A stretch of DNA of 7,261 nucleotides from Alphaproteobacteria bacterium. GTDB lineage: Bacteria; Pseudomonadota; Alphaproteobacteria; Micavibrionales; Micavibrionaceae. The translations under genes and the position numbers were made by a program. Positions 1 to 6,136 of this stretch are shown here, piece by piece. The stretch spans positions 1-7,261 of the forward strand of contig JAJFGT010000135.1 in the NCBI GenBank assembly GCA_021776015.1, read 5' to 3'. Positions within the stretch are counted from its first letter, which is position 1. Every line of letters starts with the position of its first letter. The notes under the pieces are model-generated. The model saw only the letters and a program-made list of their open reading frames with translations, was not told the origin of the DNA and did not search any database.

Positions 1-69
1 ATCAAATCGGGAGCTACTTGGCAAGCAAGTGGGGCTTTATTTGGACACAGATATAGGAGAGTTAAATGA
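1..69 (+). CDS. C-terminal end of a phage tail-fibre-like protein (partial)
   Basis: The open frame from base 1 runs for 22 codons to TGA at 67-69 and gives IKSGATWQASGALFGHRYRRVK-stop, which is split here as IKSGATWQASG and ALFGHRYRRVK. The stop overlaps the ATG of the next gene (ATGA), an arrangement typical of co-translated phage genes. The short G-x-W-x-x-S/R-G pattern close to a C-terminus resembles the ends of many phage tail-fibre and tail-collar proteins (such as GTWR-x-x-G endings), and the downstream genes also look phage-like. Only 22 residues are visible, so the family call is an inference from ending and context. That the frame is coding is fairly likely because of the overlap and because the next gene's ribosome-binding site lies inside it. 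Confidence 0.45.
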   Translation: MKSGATWQASGALFGHRYRRVK

Positions 70-398
70 CATATCTAATTTATGAATTTACATCACAATT
101 AACAGCCGATGCGGCTCTTAGCGCGATCAATCAAATGGCAGAAAGCTATTGGACAGGGCAGGGCTATACTATTCTCAATGGAGAGCTTGTGGGGAAAAAG
201 AATGGCGTTGATAATCCTAACGCCGCCCACACTTTGACGTGGGATACCGTCAAATTAAGTCCAGATGGAAGTTTTTATTTTGCCTCTCTTTCTAATGAGG
301 CGCTTTTTGCCAATGGAACACAACAGCTTATCGATGCGGGATTTGTGTTTACAGAGAAATTATTCCCCTCAGAATGGGAGGTGCTCAGTGGACTCTAA
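66..398 (+). CDS. Phage-type hypothetical protein, 110 aa, next to tail fibre
   Basis: This is a small soluble protein with no signal peptide or membrane segment. It starts at ATG 66, preceded by AGGAGAG at 55-61, and overlaps the upstream stop by four bases. It begins MTYLIYEF with a helical stretch after it, and the middle carries HTLTWDTVKLSPDGSFYF. The layout, a short N-terminal strand and helix followed by a T-x-W-D...DG-x-(W/F)-x-F segment, resembles small proteins encoded just downstream of tail-fibre genes in many prophages, whose function is not established. The gene overlaps the next start by eleven bases, so tail-fibre end, this gene and the next form one translational unit. A tail-assembly or fibre-accessory role would be a guess from position. 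The reading frame is secure; the function is unknown. Confidence 0.7.
   Translation: MTYLIYEFTSQLTADAALSAINQMAESYWTGQGYTILNGELVGKKNGVDNPNAAHTLTWDTVKLSPDGSFYFASLSNEALFANGTQQLIDAGFVFTEKLFPSEWEVLSGL
376..381 (+). promoter_or_regulatory. Ribosome-binding site that sets the start of the 84-aa gene
   Basis: GGGAGG lies six bases before the GTG at 388-390, inside the end of the upstream gene. It selects GTG 388 over the ATG at 265, which lies deep inside the upstream gene in another frame. Confidence 0.7.
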
Positions 399-642
399 AA
401 GAAATTGTACACTGCCAAATATTCCATATTTTAGAGATTGGTTTGAAGAGCAGTTTGGAGATTTGTGCCAAGCGCATGATAAAGAGTATGGGGAAGGAGA
501 TTGTAAGCTTTGTGCCGATAAAAATTTTGTCATTTTTATCAGAGCGAGGGGATATAAAACGACCTCCATTCTAACCTTTATCGCTCTTCAAATGCCGTGG
601 GTGTGGTGGAAATGGAGAAATCTTAGGCAGGAGAGGCTTTAA
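388..642 (+). CDS. Small phage-type protein with phospholipase-A2-like C-x2-H-D motif
   Basis: This 84-aa protein starts at GTG 388, with GGGAGG six bases upstream. An in-frame ATG at 265 would bury about 120 bases inside the previous gene and is not credible. Residues 24-34 read FGDL-C27-QA-H30-D31-KE-Y34, matching the C-x2-H-D-x2-Y signature of the phospholipase A2 active-site helix. After that come Cys39 and Cys42 and then a hydrophobic, tryptophan-rich C-terminal segment (about residues 59-76, including MPWVWWKW). Small phage proteins of this plan occur near lysis and tail genes. Whether they have lipase activity is not known to me, and the calcium-binding loop expected of a true PLA2 is not apparent. 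A membrane-associated lysis or entry accessory protein is possible. The gene ends the phage-like block; no phage gene follows it. Confidence 0.65.
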   Translation: MDSKRNCTLPNIPYFRDWFEEQFGDLCQAHDKEYGEGDCKLCADKNFVIFIRARGYKTTSILTFIALQMPWVWWKWRNLRQERL

Positions 643-676
643 GCATAAGATATACAGGGGAGGAACCAGTTTTTTA

Positions 677-706
677 TTGAATTTTTTGACTCAATCCGCT
701 TATAGT
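677..706 (+). promoter_or_regulatory. Candidate sigma70-type promoter of the dcd-murA operon
   Basis: TTGAAT at 677-682 (4 of 6 to the -35 consensus) is followed after 18 bases by TATAGT at 701-706 (5 of 6 to the -10 consensus). Transcription would begin near 713 and leave about 75 bases of leader before the 46-aa gene. A second hexamer, TTGACT at 686-691, has only a poor -10 partner (TTTTAT at 710-715). Position between two unrelated gene blocks supports a promoter here; the exact hexamers are inferred. Confidence 0.4.
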
Positions 707-734
707 TACTTTTATTTTTTAAGACAGAGTATTG

Positions 735-757
735 AGAAGATTCCTATTGTGTCTTCT
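735..757 (+). repeat. Small inverted repeat in the operon leader
   Basis: AGAAGA at 735-740 and TCTTCT at 752-757 are perfect complements separated by 11 bases. It would lie in the leader of the 46-aa/dcd/murA transcript. The stem is short and no T-run follows, so it is not a clear terminator. It may be a weak leader hairpin, a regulator half-site pair, or chance. Confidence 0.25.
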
Positions 758-789
758 GCATGGGTTAAATGAAATTTAAAGTGTAAAAT

Positions 790-930
790 ATGACAGAAAA
801 ACCAGAGCAGAAAAAAACATGGAGAGATCGTCAATCAGACGTCCTTCGTGAGAATTTAAAGAAGCGCAAAATGATGCAAAAAGGACAGAAACAAGCTCAA
901 CAAAAGCTTCAAGAGGATAATAAAACGTGA
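790..930 (+). CDS. Small basic conserved-type protein, 46 aa, coupled to dcd
   Basis: This frame reads [20 protein letters not shown] and then [26 protein letters not shown]. It is hydrophilic, rich in Lys, Arg and Gln, probably one long helix, and has no membrane segment or cysteine. The stop overlaps the GTG start of dcd (GTGA), and the end of the frame supplies the dcd ribosome-binding site. Upstream there is an in-frame stop at 784-786, so ATG 790 is the first possible start; its own Shine-Dalgarno is weak. The W-R-(D/E)-R-Q...L-R-x-N-L-x-x-R-K pattern is like that of small uncharacterised alphaproteobacterial proteins, by my recollection. I do not know its function; nucleic-acid or ribosome association would fit its charge but is only inference. 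Its coding status rests on the coupling and on the protein-like composition. Confidence 0.6.
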   Translation: MTEKPEQKKTWRDRQSDVLRENLKKRKMMQKGQKQAQQKLQEDNKT

Positions 931-1556
931 CGGCAACTTTAAAGAACAATCTAATAAATCCTGTTCAAGACACAGAATCTGAGGCTTTCCCTGGAATTAT
1001 GCCTGATCATTGGATTCGTGAGCAGGCGCAGAATAATCAGATGATTGAGCCCTTTGTTGAAAAACAAAACCGTGAAAAAGATGGAGAGAAAATCATTTCT
1101 TACGGGCTGTCTTCCTATGGTTATGATACACGTGTTGCAAATAAGTTTATGATTTTCACCAATGTTGATAATGCCATTGTTGATCCTAAGAACTTCTCAT
1201 CCCAAAGCTTTGTTGAACGGGAAACAGATGTGTGTGTCATTCCACCCAACAGTTTTGTTCTTTGTCATACCGTTGAATATTTTAAAATTCCCAAGGATGT
1301 TCTCGTCATCTGTCTTGGAAAAAGTACATATGCCCGTTGTGGTTTAATTGTAAATGTTACACCCCTTGAACCGGGTTGGGAGGGTCATGTTACATTGGAG
1401 ATTTCCAATACAACGCCTCTCCCTGCAAAAGTCTATGCCAATGAAGGTATTGCGCAACTTCTATTTTTTAAAGGATCAACCCCTTGTGAGGTCAATTATG
1501 CAAGCAGAGCTGGGAAATATATGGAACAGCGAGGAGTCACCCTCCCTCGAACGTAA
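927..1556 (+). CDS. dcd: dCTP deaminase
   Basis: The enzyme deaminates dCTP to dUTP and ammonia in the cytosol, feeding dUTPase and thymidylate synthesis. It belongs to the homotrimeric dUTPase/Dcd fold. Visible family marks are [11 protein letters not shown] (60-70), the active-site segment GKSTYARCG (131-139) with Ser133 and Arg137, and [11 protein letters not shown] (148-158). In the last of these Glu158 corresponds to the catalytic glutamate (E138 in E. coli). The nucleotide-binding tail [13 protein letters not shown] (191-203) is also present. At 209 aa it is about 20 residues longer than usual alphaproteobacterial Dcd. The extra length is an N-terminal extension before IMPDHWI. GTG 927 is chosen because AGAGGA at 912-917 sits nine bases upstream and it overlaps the preceding stop. 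ATG 999 would give the family-standard length but has no good ribosome-binding site. The family call is very secure, the start moderately so. Confidence 0.96.
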   Translation: MTATLKNNLINPVQDTESEAFPGIMPDHWIREQAQNNQMIEPFVEKQNREKDGEKIISYGLSSYGYDTRVANKFMIFTNVDNAIVDPKNFSSQSFVERETDVCVIPPNSFVLCHTVEYFKIPKDVLVICLGKSTYARCGLIVNVTPLEPGWEGHVTLEISNTTPLPAKVYANEGIAQLLFFKGSTPCEVNYASRAGKYMEQRGVTLPRT

Positions 1557-1561
1557 AGAGG
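1555..1561 (+). promoter_or_regulatory. Ribosome-binding site that sets the murA start
   Basis: AAAGAGG overlaps the dcd stop codon and stands five bases before GTG 1567. It argues against the in-frame ATG at 1354, which lies inside dcd. Confidence 0.65.
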
Positions 1562-1566
1562 TAAGT

Positions 1567-2877
1567 GTGATTGATTTCGCTGGACAGGATGCACAAAAAT
1601 CTATCAAGCCTTCAGGGCTTGATAAATTGTGTATTGAAGGTGGGCATGCTCTGGAAGGAGAAATCCCCATCAGTGGTGCAAAAAATGCGGCGCTGAAAAT
1701 TATGTGTGCCTCTTTGCTCACAGATGAACCTTTAACCCTCACAAATATGCCTGTTACACTCAATGACATCAAAACGCTGGCACATCTTTTAAAGCATATT
1801 GGTGTGTCTGTGATGGCACGGCATGATAAAACAGCTGTTCTTCATGCCCATACAATTAAAGAACCTGTCGCACCCTATGATCTTGTTCGAAAGATGAGAG
1901 GAAGTATTCTTGTCTTGGGGCCTCTTTTAGCACGTCATGGATTTGCAGAGGTTTCTCTTCCTGGTGGCTGTGCCATTGGTGCGCGTCCTGTGGACTTCCA
2001 TATTAAAGGCTTGGAAGCAATGGGGGCACAGATTCTTATTGAGGATGGATACATCAAAGCCAAAGCTACGGGAGGATTGAAAGGGGCTGTCTATACTTTT
2101 CCAAAAGTCAGTCATACAGGAACAGAGAACTTAATGATGGCGGCAACGCTTGCAAAGGGAACAACTGTTTTGAAGAATGCTGCACGGGAACCAGAGGTGG
2201 TCAATCTTGCAGATTGTCTTCGTCGTATGGGTGCCCAGATCACAGGAGATGGAACAGATACAATTACCATTGAAGGCGTAAGCTCTTTGAATGGAGCCAC
2301 ACATGCCATTATGCCCGATCGTATTGAAACAGGAACATGGATGATTGCCTCTGCGCTCACAGGGGGAAGACTTCGCCTGTTGAATACAAATCTTGATTAT
2401 TTAACAGCCTTGATCAGCCCTCTTGAAAAAGCAGGATTGACGATTGAAACAGAAGGATCTGATATTGTTGTCTATAGAACAGGAGACTGTTTAAAAGGAA
2501 CGGATATTATGACAGATCCTTATCCGGGATTTCCAACAGATTTACAGGCACAATTTTTGACAATGCTGACTTTGTGTAAAGGGGCAGGGATGGTCACAGA
2601 AACCATCTTTGAAAATCGCTTTATGCATGTGCCCGAGCTTTGCCGTATGGGCGCAAATATCACAATCCAAGGCAATTCTGCCATTGTCCGAGGTGTTGAA
2701 AAACTCAAAGGCGCAGAAGTTATGGCCACTGACCTACGGGCAAGTGCCTCTTTGGTTCTTGCCGCTTTGGTGGCAGAGGGGACAACGACAATCAACCGTA
2801 TCTACCATCTTGATCGAGGATATGAGGATATTGTGGGCAAGCTTGGAAATTGTGGAGCTAAAATCCAGAGAGTCTAA
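1567..2877 (+). CDS. murA: UDP-N-acetylglucosamine 1-carboxyvinyltransferase
   Basis: MurA transfers enolpyruvate from PEP to UDP-GlcNAc, the committed cytosolic step of peptidoglycan synthesis. The protein is 436 aa from GTG 1567, close to the usual 420-430. The two-lobed EPSP-synthase-type fold is full length. SGAKNAALK (36-44) carries the Lys39-Asn40 substrate-binding pair. [15 protein letters not shown] (131-145) has the active-site loop with Cys135, the residue attacked by fosfomycin. [12 protein letters not shown] (319-330) carries the catalytic Asp325. [13 protein letters not shown] (387-399) has Arg391. The ending [12 protein letters not shown] is also typical. Because Cys135 is present rather than Asp, the enzyme should be of the fosfomycin-sensitive type (inference). 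It begins ten bases after dcd and its TAA overlaps the next ATG by one base, so it is co-transcribed with dcd and the Nudix gene. The first 17 or so residues before [10 protein letters not shown] are a short extension. Confidence 0.97.
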   Translation: MIDFAGQDAQKSIKPSGLDKLCIEGGHALEGEIPISGAKNAALKIMCASLLTDEPLTLTNMPVTLNDIKTLAHLLKHIGVSVMARHDKTAVLHAHTIKEPVAPYDLVRKMRGSILVLGPLLARHGFAEVSLPGGCAIGARPVDFHIKGLEAMGAQILIEDGYIKAKATGGLKGAVYTFPKVSHTGTENLMMAATLAKGTTVLKNAAREPEVVNLADCLRRMGAQITGDGTDTITIEGVSSLNGATHAIMPDRIETGTWMIASALTGGRLRLLNTNLDYLTALISPLEKAGLTIETEGSDIVVYRTGDCLKGTDIMTDPYPGFPTDLQAQFLTMLTLCKGAGMVTETIFENRFMHVPELCRMGANITIQGNSAIVRGVEKLKGAEVMATDLRASASLVLAALVAEGTTTINRIYHLDRGYEDIVGKLGNCGAKIQRV

Positions 2878-3305
2878 TGAAGATGAAAGATTATCCAAGA
2901 GTTGGTGTCGGTACTTATATCTTTAATGATAAAGGGCTTTTACTTTTAGGAAAACGGAAAAATGCCCACGGTCAGGGGTCTTGGTGTCCTCCTGGAGGGG
3001 CTTTGGAATGGGGCGAAACGCCAGAAGAATGCGCCATCAGAGAAACAATGGAAGAAGCCAATATTTCTATTAAAAATTTAAGACCGCCTGCCGTCACAAA
3101 TGATATTTTTCCAGAGACGAATCAACATTATCTTTCTCTTCATATCCTTGCAGAGTTTGACTCTGGAGAGGTCTGCGTCAACGAACCTGATAAATGCGCA
3201 GGTTGGGAGTGGTTTAATTTAAACCATCTTCCCACACCTCTCTTTATTCCTGTACAAAACTTTATAAAGACGGCCGCCCCCTTTCAAGAAAAAAGAGCGG
3301 CCTAG
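2877..3305 (+). CDS. Nudix hydrolase, NUDT15/MutT-like
   Basis: Nudix enzymes hydrolyse nucleoside diphosphates linked to another group, here probably (d)NTPs to the monophosphate and pyrophosphate. The 142-aa protein is a single Nudix domain. The box G-x5-E-x7-RE-x2-EE lies at Gly41-Ile63, with Glu47, Arg55, Glu56, Glu59 and Glu60 for metal binding. Asn62 replaces the usual glycine near its end. The surroundings (VGVGTYIF, LLGKRKNAHGQGSW, PPGGALEWGETPEECA, NQHYLSLHIL, PDKCAGWEWF) follow the layout of human NUDT15 and bacterial relatives, which act on dGTP-type and modified purine nucleotides; substrate here is inferred. ATG 2877 overlaps the murA stop, with AGAGAG at 2867-2872 upstream. ATG 2883 is an alternative two codons later. 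It is the last gene of the operon and faces the next gene convergently. Confidence 0.9.
   Translation: MKMKDYPRVGVGTYIFNDKGLLLLGKRKNAHGQGSWCPPGGALEWGETPEECAIRETMEEANISIKNLRPPAVTNDIFPETNQHYLSLHILAEFDSGEVCVNEPDKCAGWEWFNLNHLPTPLFIPVQNFIKTAAPFQEKRAA
3272..3302. terminator. Weak hairpin at the convergent gene end
   Basis: GGCCGC at 3272-3277 pairs with GCGGCC at 3297-3302, and inside it CTTT 3281-3284 can pair with AAAG 3292-3295, leaving a small bulge and a seven-base loop. It overlaps the last codons of the Nudix gene and sits 23 bases beyond the stop of the opposite-strand gene. There is no good T-run on either strand, so a rho-independent terminator is not proven. Its position between convergent genes is the main argument. 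Confidence 0.3.
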
Positions 3306-3324
3306 CAATGTCCTTTAGGCGTCT

Positions 3325-5502
3325 TTAAGCAACTTGATAGCGGATCATTCCAGAGTTACCCTGAGTATGAGCCTTTGTTGCTTCCCCTAATACATTCATT
3401 AAATTTGCTTGGTTTCGTTGTCCAGTCTCAGGATCAAATCCTGTTTTTTCAATTGAGGCAAGAGCCTGATTGATAGTTTGAGTTTTATCACCATTATGAA
3501 TAATCATGCCTGCAGGGTGGTCCACGGTTGCATTTGTGAAAGCGGTATAAACCGTTTTATCAATACGGGCAGCTGTAAAGTTAGACTGTATAATAATAGC
3601 TCTATGTTTCCCTTTTCCCTCTTCAGGAATGAAATGTCCAGCAACCGCCGTTATAAAGGCCATTTGAGGCCCCTGTTTTCTTGAAACCACTTTAGCAGCA
3701 TGATCATTCATAATATCTGTTAATGGCAAAGCCCCCGCAGGTGCAGGATCATTTTGAAGGCGTTTAAATTTTTTGAGGAGGCTATCTACAGATGTTTTTT
3801 CGTCATTTCTTTTATCATTCCCACCTGTAGAGTCAGGATTCATAGAAGGCATATTAATTGCCATAAAGATATCAAAAGCTTTTCGTACAAACGCAGCATT
3901 CGTAGGATTTGTCATTTTGTACGGTGCCGAAATAAGTTTTGATATTTGGTCTGTGGCACCACTTACTGTCAGTTTGTTATCTTCTTTTGCAAGAAGATCT
4001 AAAATTTTATCATAGGCTTGCGTACTTCCTTTCGGGAGTAACTGATCATGAACCGCATGAAGATGTTTTATCTTATATTTTGCATCTCCTCTTGTCTCAA
4101 TGAGATCAAGTACAGTATTCGCTACTTCTTGACGTTTGTGCTGAAGAGCTTCTTTAGCCCCATCTTTTGCATCATGAGGTAAATCAGGTAAATAAACTTT
4201 TATGGCCTCCAAAATTAAAGGAACGGCATTTTGGTGATATTGTTGTTCCCAAGAATATTCTGATGCTGGAGTCTTTACAGCTAAATCTATGATTTTGTCT
4301 AAAACGCGTGCTCGCATTTTTTCTGACATATTCATGTTTGCTACGTCAGTGCATCTATCCTCTCCAGTATGTGTGCCCCCTAAATGGGTTAGAATCTCTA
4401 TAGCTCTAGGTTTTCTACCATTGTTCCATACACTATCCTTATCTTCAACATAACGATCTATTTCATTTATAATGAGGTCAAGTTGTTTAGAGTTAGGCGT
4501 TTCGCCCGATAGAGCTTTCATGGATTTTGTCAAATCATTAAGAAATTCCTTCGATTCGTTCTCATTACTTTTAAAAAGCATTTTAATGGTATTGATAGTG
4601 ACCGGTGTTAATGCCCTACGGTATTGTGAGGGGGCTAATAAGGCGAGACCATACTCACGAAGTGTTTGAGCGTTGGCATAAGCTTGACCTTTATGGGCAA
4701 GAATTTCTTGGTAAGCCGCTGTTCGTATGGCCTTAGCACTAGGCTCTTTCTCAGTATTAGGTTTTGCAGGGTCTTGTAGATTGTTTGCGGCGTGTTTAAG
4801 GAACATCATCATATTATTGTCTATGAGAGAATCTGTACCACTAAAACGACTTGTCTCTCGTAGAGAGAATATCTGATCAAAGGCCTCTTTAGGCGATATT
4901 TCAAAATTTTCAATAAGCTGAGAAAAAAGCTTCATTTTATGATTATCAAATGTGTCTTGAGTAATTCGTTGAGCATCTATCTCTACATCATTTTCAGCAA
5001 AACGTTTTACGTTCTCCATTAAGCTTTTGAGTATATTTTTAGAAGTCACAGCACTATCATCAGACTCTGCAATATCAGCCAAAATAAAGTTTTTATAGGC
5101 CTCAAGATGAAGAGCTTCTCTTTTATCTCCAAATCCTTTGGCGATATCTTGAAGATATGTGAATCTAGTTACATAGTTTTGCTCTAGACCTTTATAGTCC
5201 TTAAAAGCTGTATTAAAAGTAGCGTTAAAGGCAGTTTCTGGAGTAATGTTGAGACGAGTTAATAATGCTTTAAAGAGGGGGCGTCCTATCGTATGTTGAT
5301 CATTTGATTGGGTTTGAACAGTATTTAAAAGAGTGGGAATGTCTTTAGGGTCAAATGCATTTGGAAGATACTCCTGAATGGCATCCTCTGCCATCTCCAT
5401 AACAGCATCACTCGTTTGAAGAGATTTATCGTTAAGGATATCCTCTAAATAACTAATAAATTCTGGGAAATTGTTTGTTTGTGCAGCAGATGGAGTTGTC
5501 AT
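3325..5502 (-). CDS. Large uncharacterised helical protein, 725 aa
   Basis: I do not recognise this protein. From ATG 5502 it is 725 aa, polar, with no signal peptide, membrane segment or cysteine cluster, and it reads as mostly helical. The N-terminal 100 residues match the 140-aa protein encoded upstream, including LFKALLTRLNITPETAFNATF (76-96 by this start; split LFKALLTRLNI and TPETAFNATF). A second copy of that motif occurs at 192-212 (LFSQLIENFEI and SPKEAFDQIF), so the N-terminal half contains at least two diverged helical repeats. A low-complexity linker (DPAKPNTEKEPSAK, about 244-257) and a polar stretch (NPDSTGGNDKRNDEKTS, about 555-571) separate segments. The last 120 residues look like a different, more beta-rich unit. 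The open frame extends to TTG 5583, but ATG 5502 has AGAAGG ten bases upstream and a leader matching that of the paralogue, whereas the TTG is part of a TTGACA box. Function unknown; a scaffold, effector or structural protein are all open. Confidence 0.85.
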   Translation of the reverse strand: MTTPSAAQTNNFPEFISYLEDILNDKSLQTSDAVMEMAEDAIQEYLPNAFDPKDIPTLLNTVQTQSNDQHTIGRPLFKALLTRLNITPETAFNATFNTAFKDYKGLEQNYVTRFTYLQDIAKGFGDKREALHLEAYKNFILADIAESDDSAVTSKNILKSLMENVKRFAENDVEIDAQRITQDTFDNHKMKLFSQLIENFEISPKEAFDQIFSLRETSRFSGTDSLIDNNMMMFLKHAANNLQDPAKPNTEKEPSAKAIRTAAYQEILAHKGQAYANAQTLREYGLALLAPSQYRRALTPVTINTIKMLFKSNENESKEFLNDLTKSMKALSGETPNSKQLDLIINEIDRYVEDKDSVWNNGRKPRAIEILTHLGGTHTGEDRCTDVANMNMSEKMRARVLDKIIDLAVKTPASEYSWEQQYHQNAVPLILEAIKVYLPDLPHDAKDGAKEALQHKRQEVANTVLDLIETRGDAKYKIKHLHAVHDQLLPKGSTQAYDKILDLLAKEDNKLTVSGATDQISKLISAPYKMTNPTNAAFVRKAFDIFMAINMPSMNPDSTGGNDKRNDEKTSVDSLLKKFKRLQNDPAPAGALPLTDIMNDHAAKVVSRKQGPQMAFITAVAGHFIPEEGKGKHRAIIIQSNFTAARIDKTVYTAFTNATVDHPAGMIIHNGDKTQTINQALASIEKTGFDPETGQRNQANLMNVLGEATKAHTQGNSGMIRYQVA

Positions 5503-5512
5503 GGGGATATAA

Positions 5513-5518
5513 CCTTCT
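5513..5518 (-). promoter_or_regulatory. Ribosome-binding site that sets the start of the 725-aa gene
   Basis: AGAAGG on the minus strand stands ten bases before ATG 5502. The same hexamer stands exactly ten bases before the start of the 140-aa paralogue. The 26 bases from this site into the fourth codon match at 20 positions between the two genes. Confidence 0.65.
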
Positions 5519-5576
5519 ATTGTCCTGTATGGTTTTCTATAATGTATAGAGACAGGATTAAAGGACACAGATGGTG

Positions 5577-5595
5577 TTGTCAATAATAATTATTG
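5577..5595 (-). promoter_or_regulatory. Dyad with TTGACA, copy 1, upstream of the 725-aa gene
   Basis: The plus strand reads TTGTCAATAATAATTATT (5577-5594), identical over 18 bases to a site at 6130-6147. CAATAAT-A-ATTATTG at 5581-5595 is a perfect seven-base dyad around a central A. On the minus strand it runs into TTGACA at 5583-5578, an exact -35 consensus, but no good -10 lies 16-18 bases further on. It lies 58 bases before the ribosome-binding site. It looks like a regulator site overlapping a promoter. Confidence 0.5.
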
Positions 5596-5624
5596 TGTAA
5601 ATAATTGCTTATTAAAAAGGGGTG

Positions 5625-6047
5625 CTAGCTGGGGATTTGATTGCAGAGAGTAACTGTATGAGATGCCTTCAATGTTTCAAAATTCCTCTCAAAGTCATCC
5701 GCGTGTGTTTGTAAGGCGCTGGCATTGAATTGAGTCAAAACTTCTTTGAATATGCGTGATCCTAATCCTTTTGGATCATCTGTATCTCTAACGCGACCAT
5801 AGATGGCTGTCATGACTTCAGGGAATGCTTCTTCTTTTAAACCTGCTCTGGGAAGGACTCTGTTGTCTTTTTCCCAAAGTTTAAAATCTTGTATATGTTC
5901 TTCTGGAGGAGCAAAAGTGTAGCGTTTAGCTTTTTCGATAACATCTCTTAGATAATAACAGAAATCTTTGTATTGATCATTGGCAAGTGAATAAAAATAT
6001 CCCCCACCAATATCAGTGTGCTGTGTAGAATCTTGATGAGTAGTCAT
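5625..6047 (-). CDS. 140-aa paralogue of the N-terminus of the 725-aa protein
   Basis: I do not recognise this as a named family, but it is related to the neighbouring large protein. Residues 26-38 (YKDFCYYLRDVIE) align with FPEFISYLEDILN of the neighbour. Residues 96-127 align without gaps with a 32-residue block of the neighbour (GSRIFKEVLTQFN against GRPLFKALLTRLN, then xxDFERNFETLK against xxATFNTAFKDYK), with nine identities and many conservative changes. The protein ends soon after (HTVTLCNQIPS), where the neighbour continues for about 600 residues. It may be a complete short form or a truncated copy; the open frame is intact and no remnant follows in the 30 bases before the next repeat. 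ATG 6047 has AGAAGG at 6063-6058 with a ten-base gap. No signal peptide or membrane segment is seen. Function unknown. Confidence 0.75.
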   Translation of the reverse strand: MTTHQDSTQHTDIGGGYFYSLANDQYKDFCYYLRDVIEKAKRYTFAPPEEHIQDFKLWEKDNRVLPRAGLKEEAFPEVMTAIYGRVRDTDDPKGLGSRIFKEVLTQFNASALQTHADDFERNFETLKASHTVTLCNQIPS

Positions 6048-6077
6048 TTGCTTTTAACCTTCTCTTTTTATTTAATC

Positions 6078-6101
6078 CATTGCCTTACATAATAGGCATT
6101 G
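6078..6101 (-). repeat. Inverted repeat in the leader of the 140-aa gene
   Basis: CATTGCCT at 6078-6085 and AGGCATTG at 6094-6101 are complementary at seven of eight positions around an eight-base spacer. It lies between the dyad/TTGACA site and the ribosome-binding site of the 140-aa gene, so it would be a leader hairpin or an operator downstream of the promoter. No equivalent is visible in the leader of the 725-aa gene. Confidence 0.35.
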
Positions 6102-6107
6102 ACATAT

Positions 6108-6136
6108 TTTTTAATATAAGATTTTTTGTTTGTCAA
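6108..6136 (-). promoter_or_regulatory. Candidate promoter of the 140-aa gene
   Basis: On the minus strand TTGACA (6136-6131) matches the -35 consensus exactly, and TAAAAA (6113-6108) follows after 17 bases with four of six matches to the -10 consensus. The -35 box is embedded in the repeated dyad. Transcription would begin about 55 bases before the start codon. Confidence 0.4.

Noticed and set aside
265..387. Upstream start at ATG 265 for the phage-type 84-aa protein
   Set aside because: This stretch lies wholly within the 110-aa gene in another frame and has no ribosome-binding site; GTG 388 has GGGAGG at ideal spacing.
643..789. Possible phage attachment site between the phage-like block and the operon
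   Set aside because: No tRNA end, integrase or visible direct-repeat partner lies in the window, so an attachment site cannot be supported.
1354..1566. Upstream start at ATG 1354 for MurA
   Set aside because: It overlaps the C-terminal third of dcd and would add 71 residues unlike any MurA; GTG 1567 has a good ribosome-binding site and gives near-family length.
2520..2795. Minus-strand open frame inside murA (91 codons)
   Set aside because: It is antisense to strongly conserved MurA sequence, has no ribosome-binding site and encodes a composition typical of shadow frames.
3300..3320. GCCTA...TAGGC inverted repeat at the convergent junction
   Set aside because: Only five base pairs with an 11-base loop, competing with the stronger GGCCGC/GCGGCC hairpin, and no T-run after it.
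5503..5583. Extension of the 725-aa protein to TTG 5583, giving 752 aa
   Set aside because: The TTG is the first triplet of a TTGACA box inside the repeated dyad and has no ribosome-binding site. ATG 5502 has AGAAGG at the same ten-base spacing as the paralogue, so the 27 extra codons are most likely leader.
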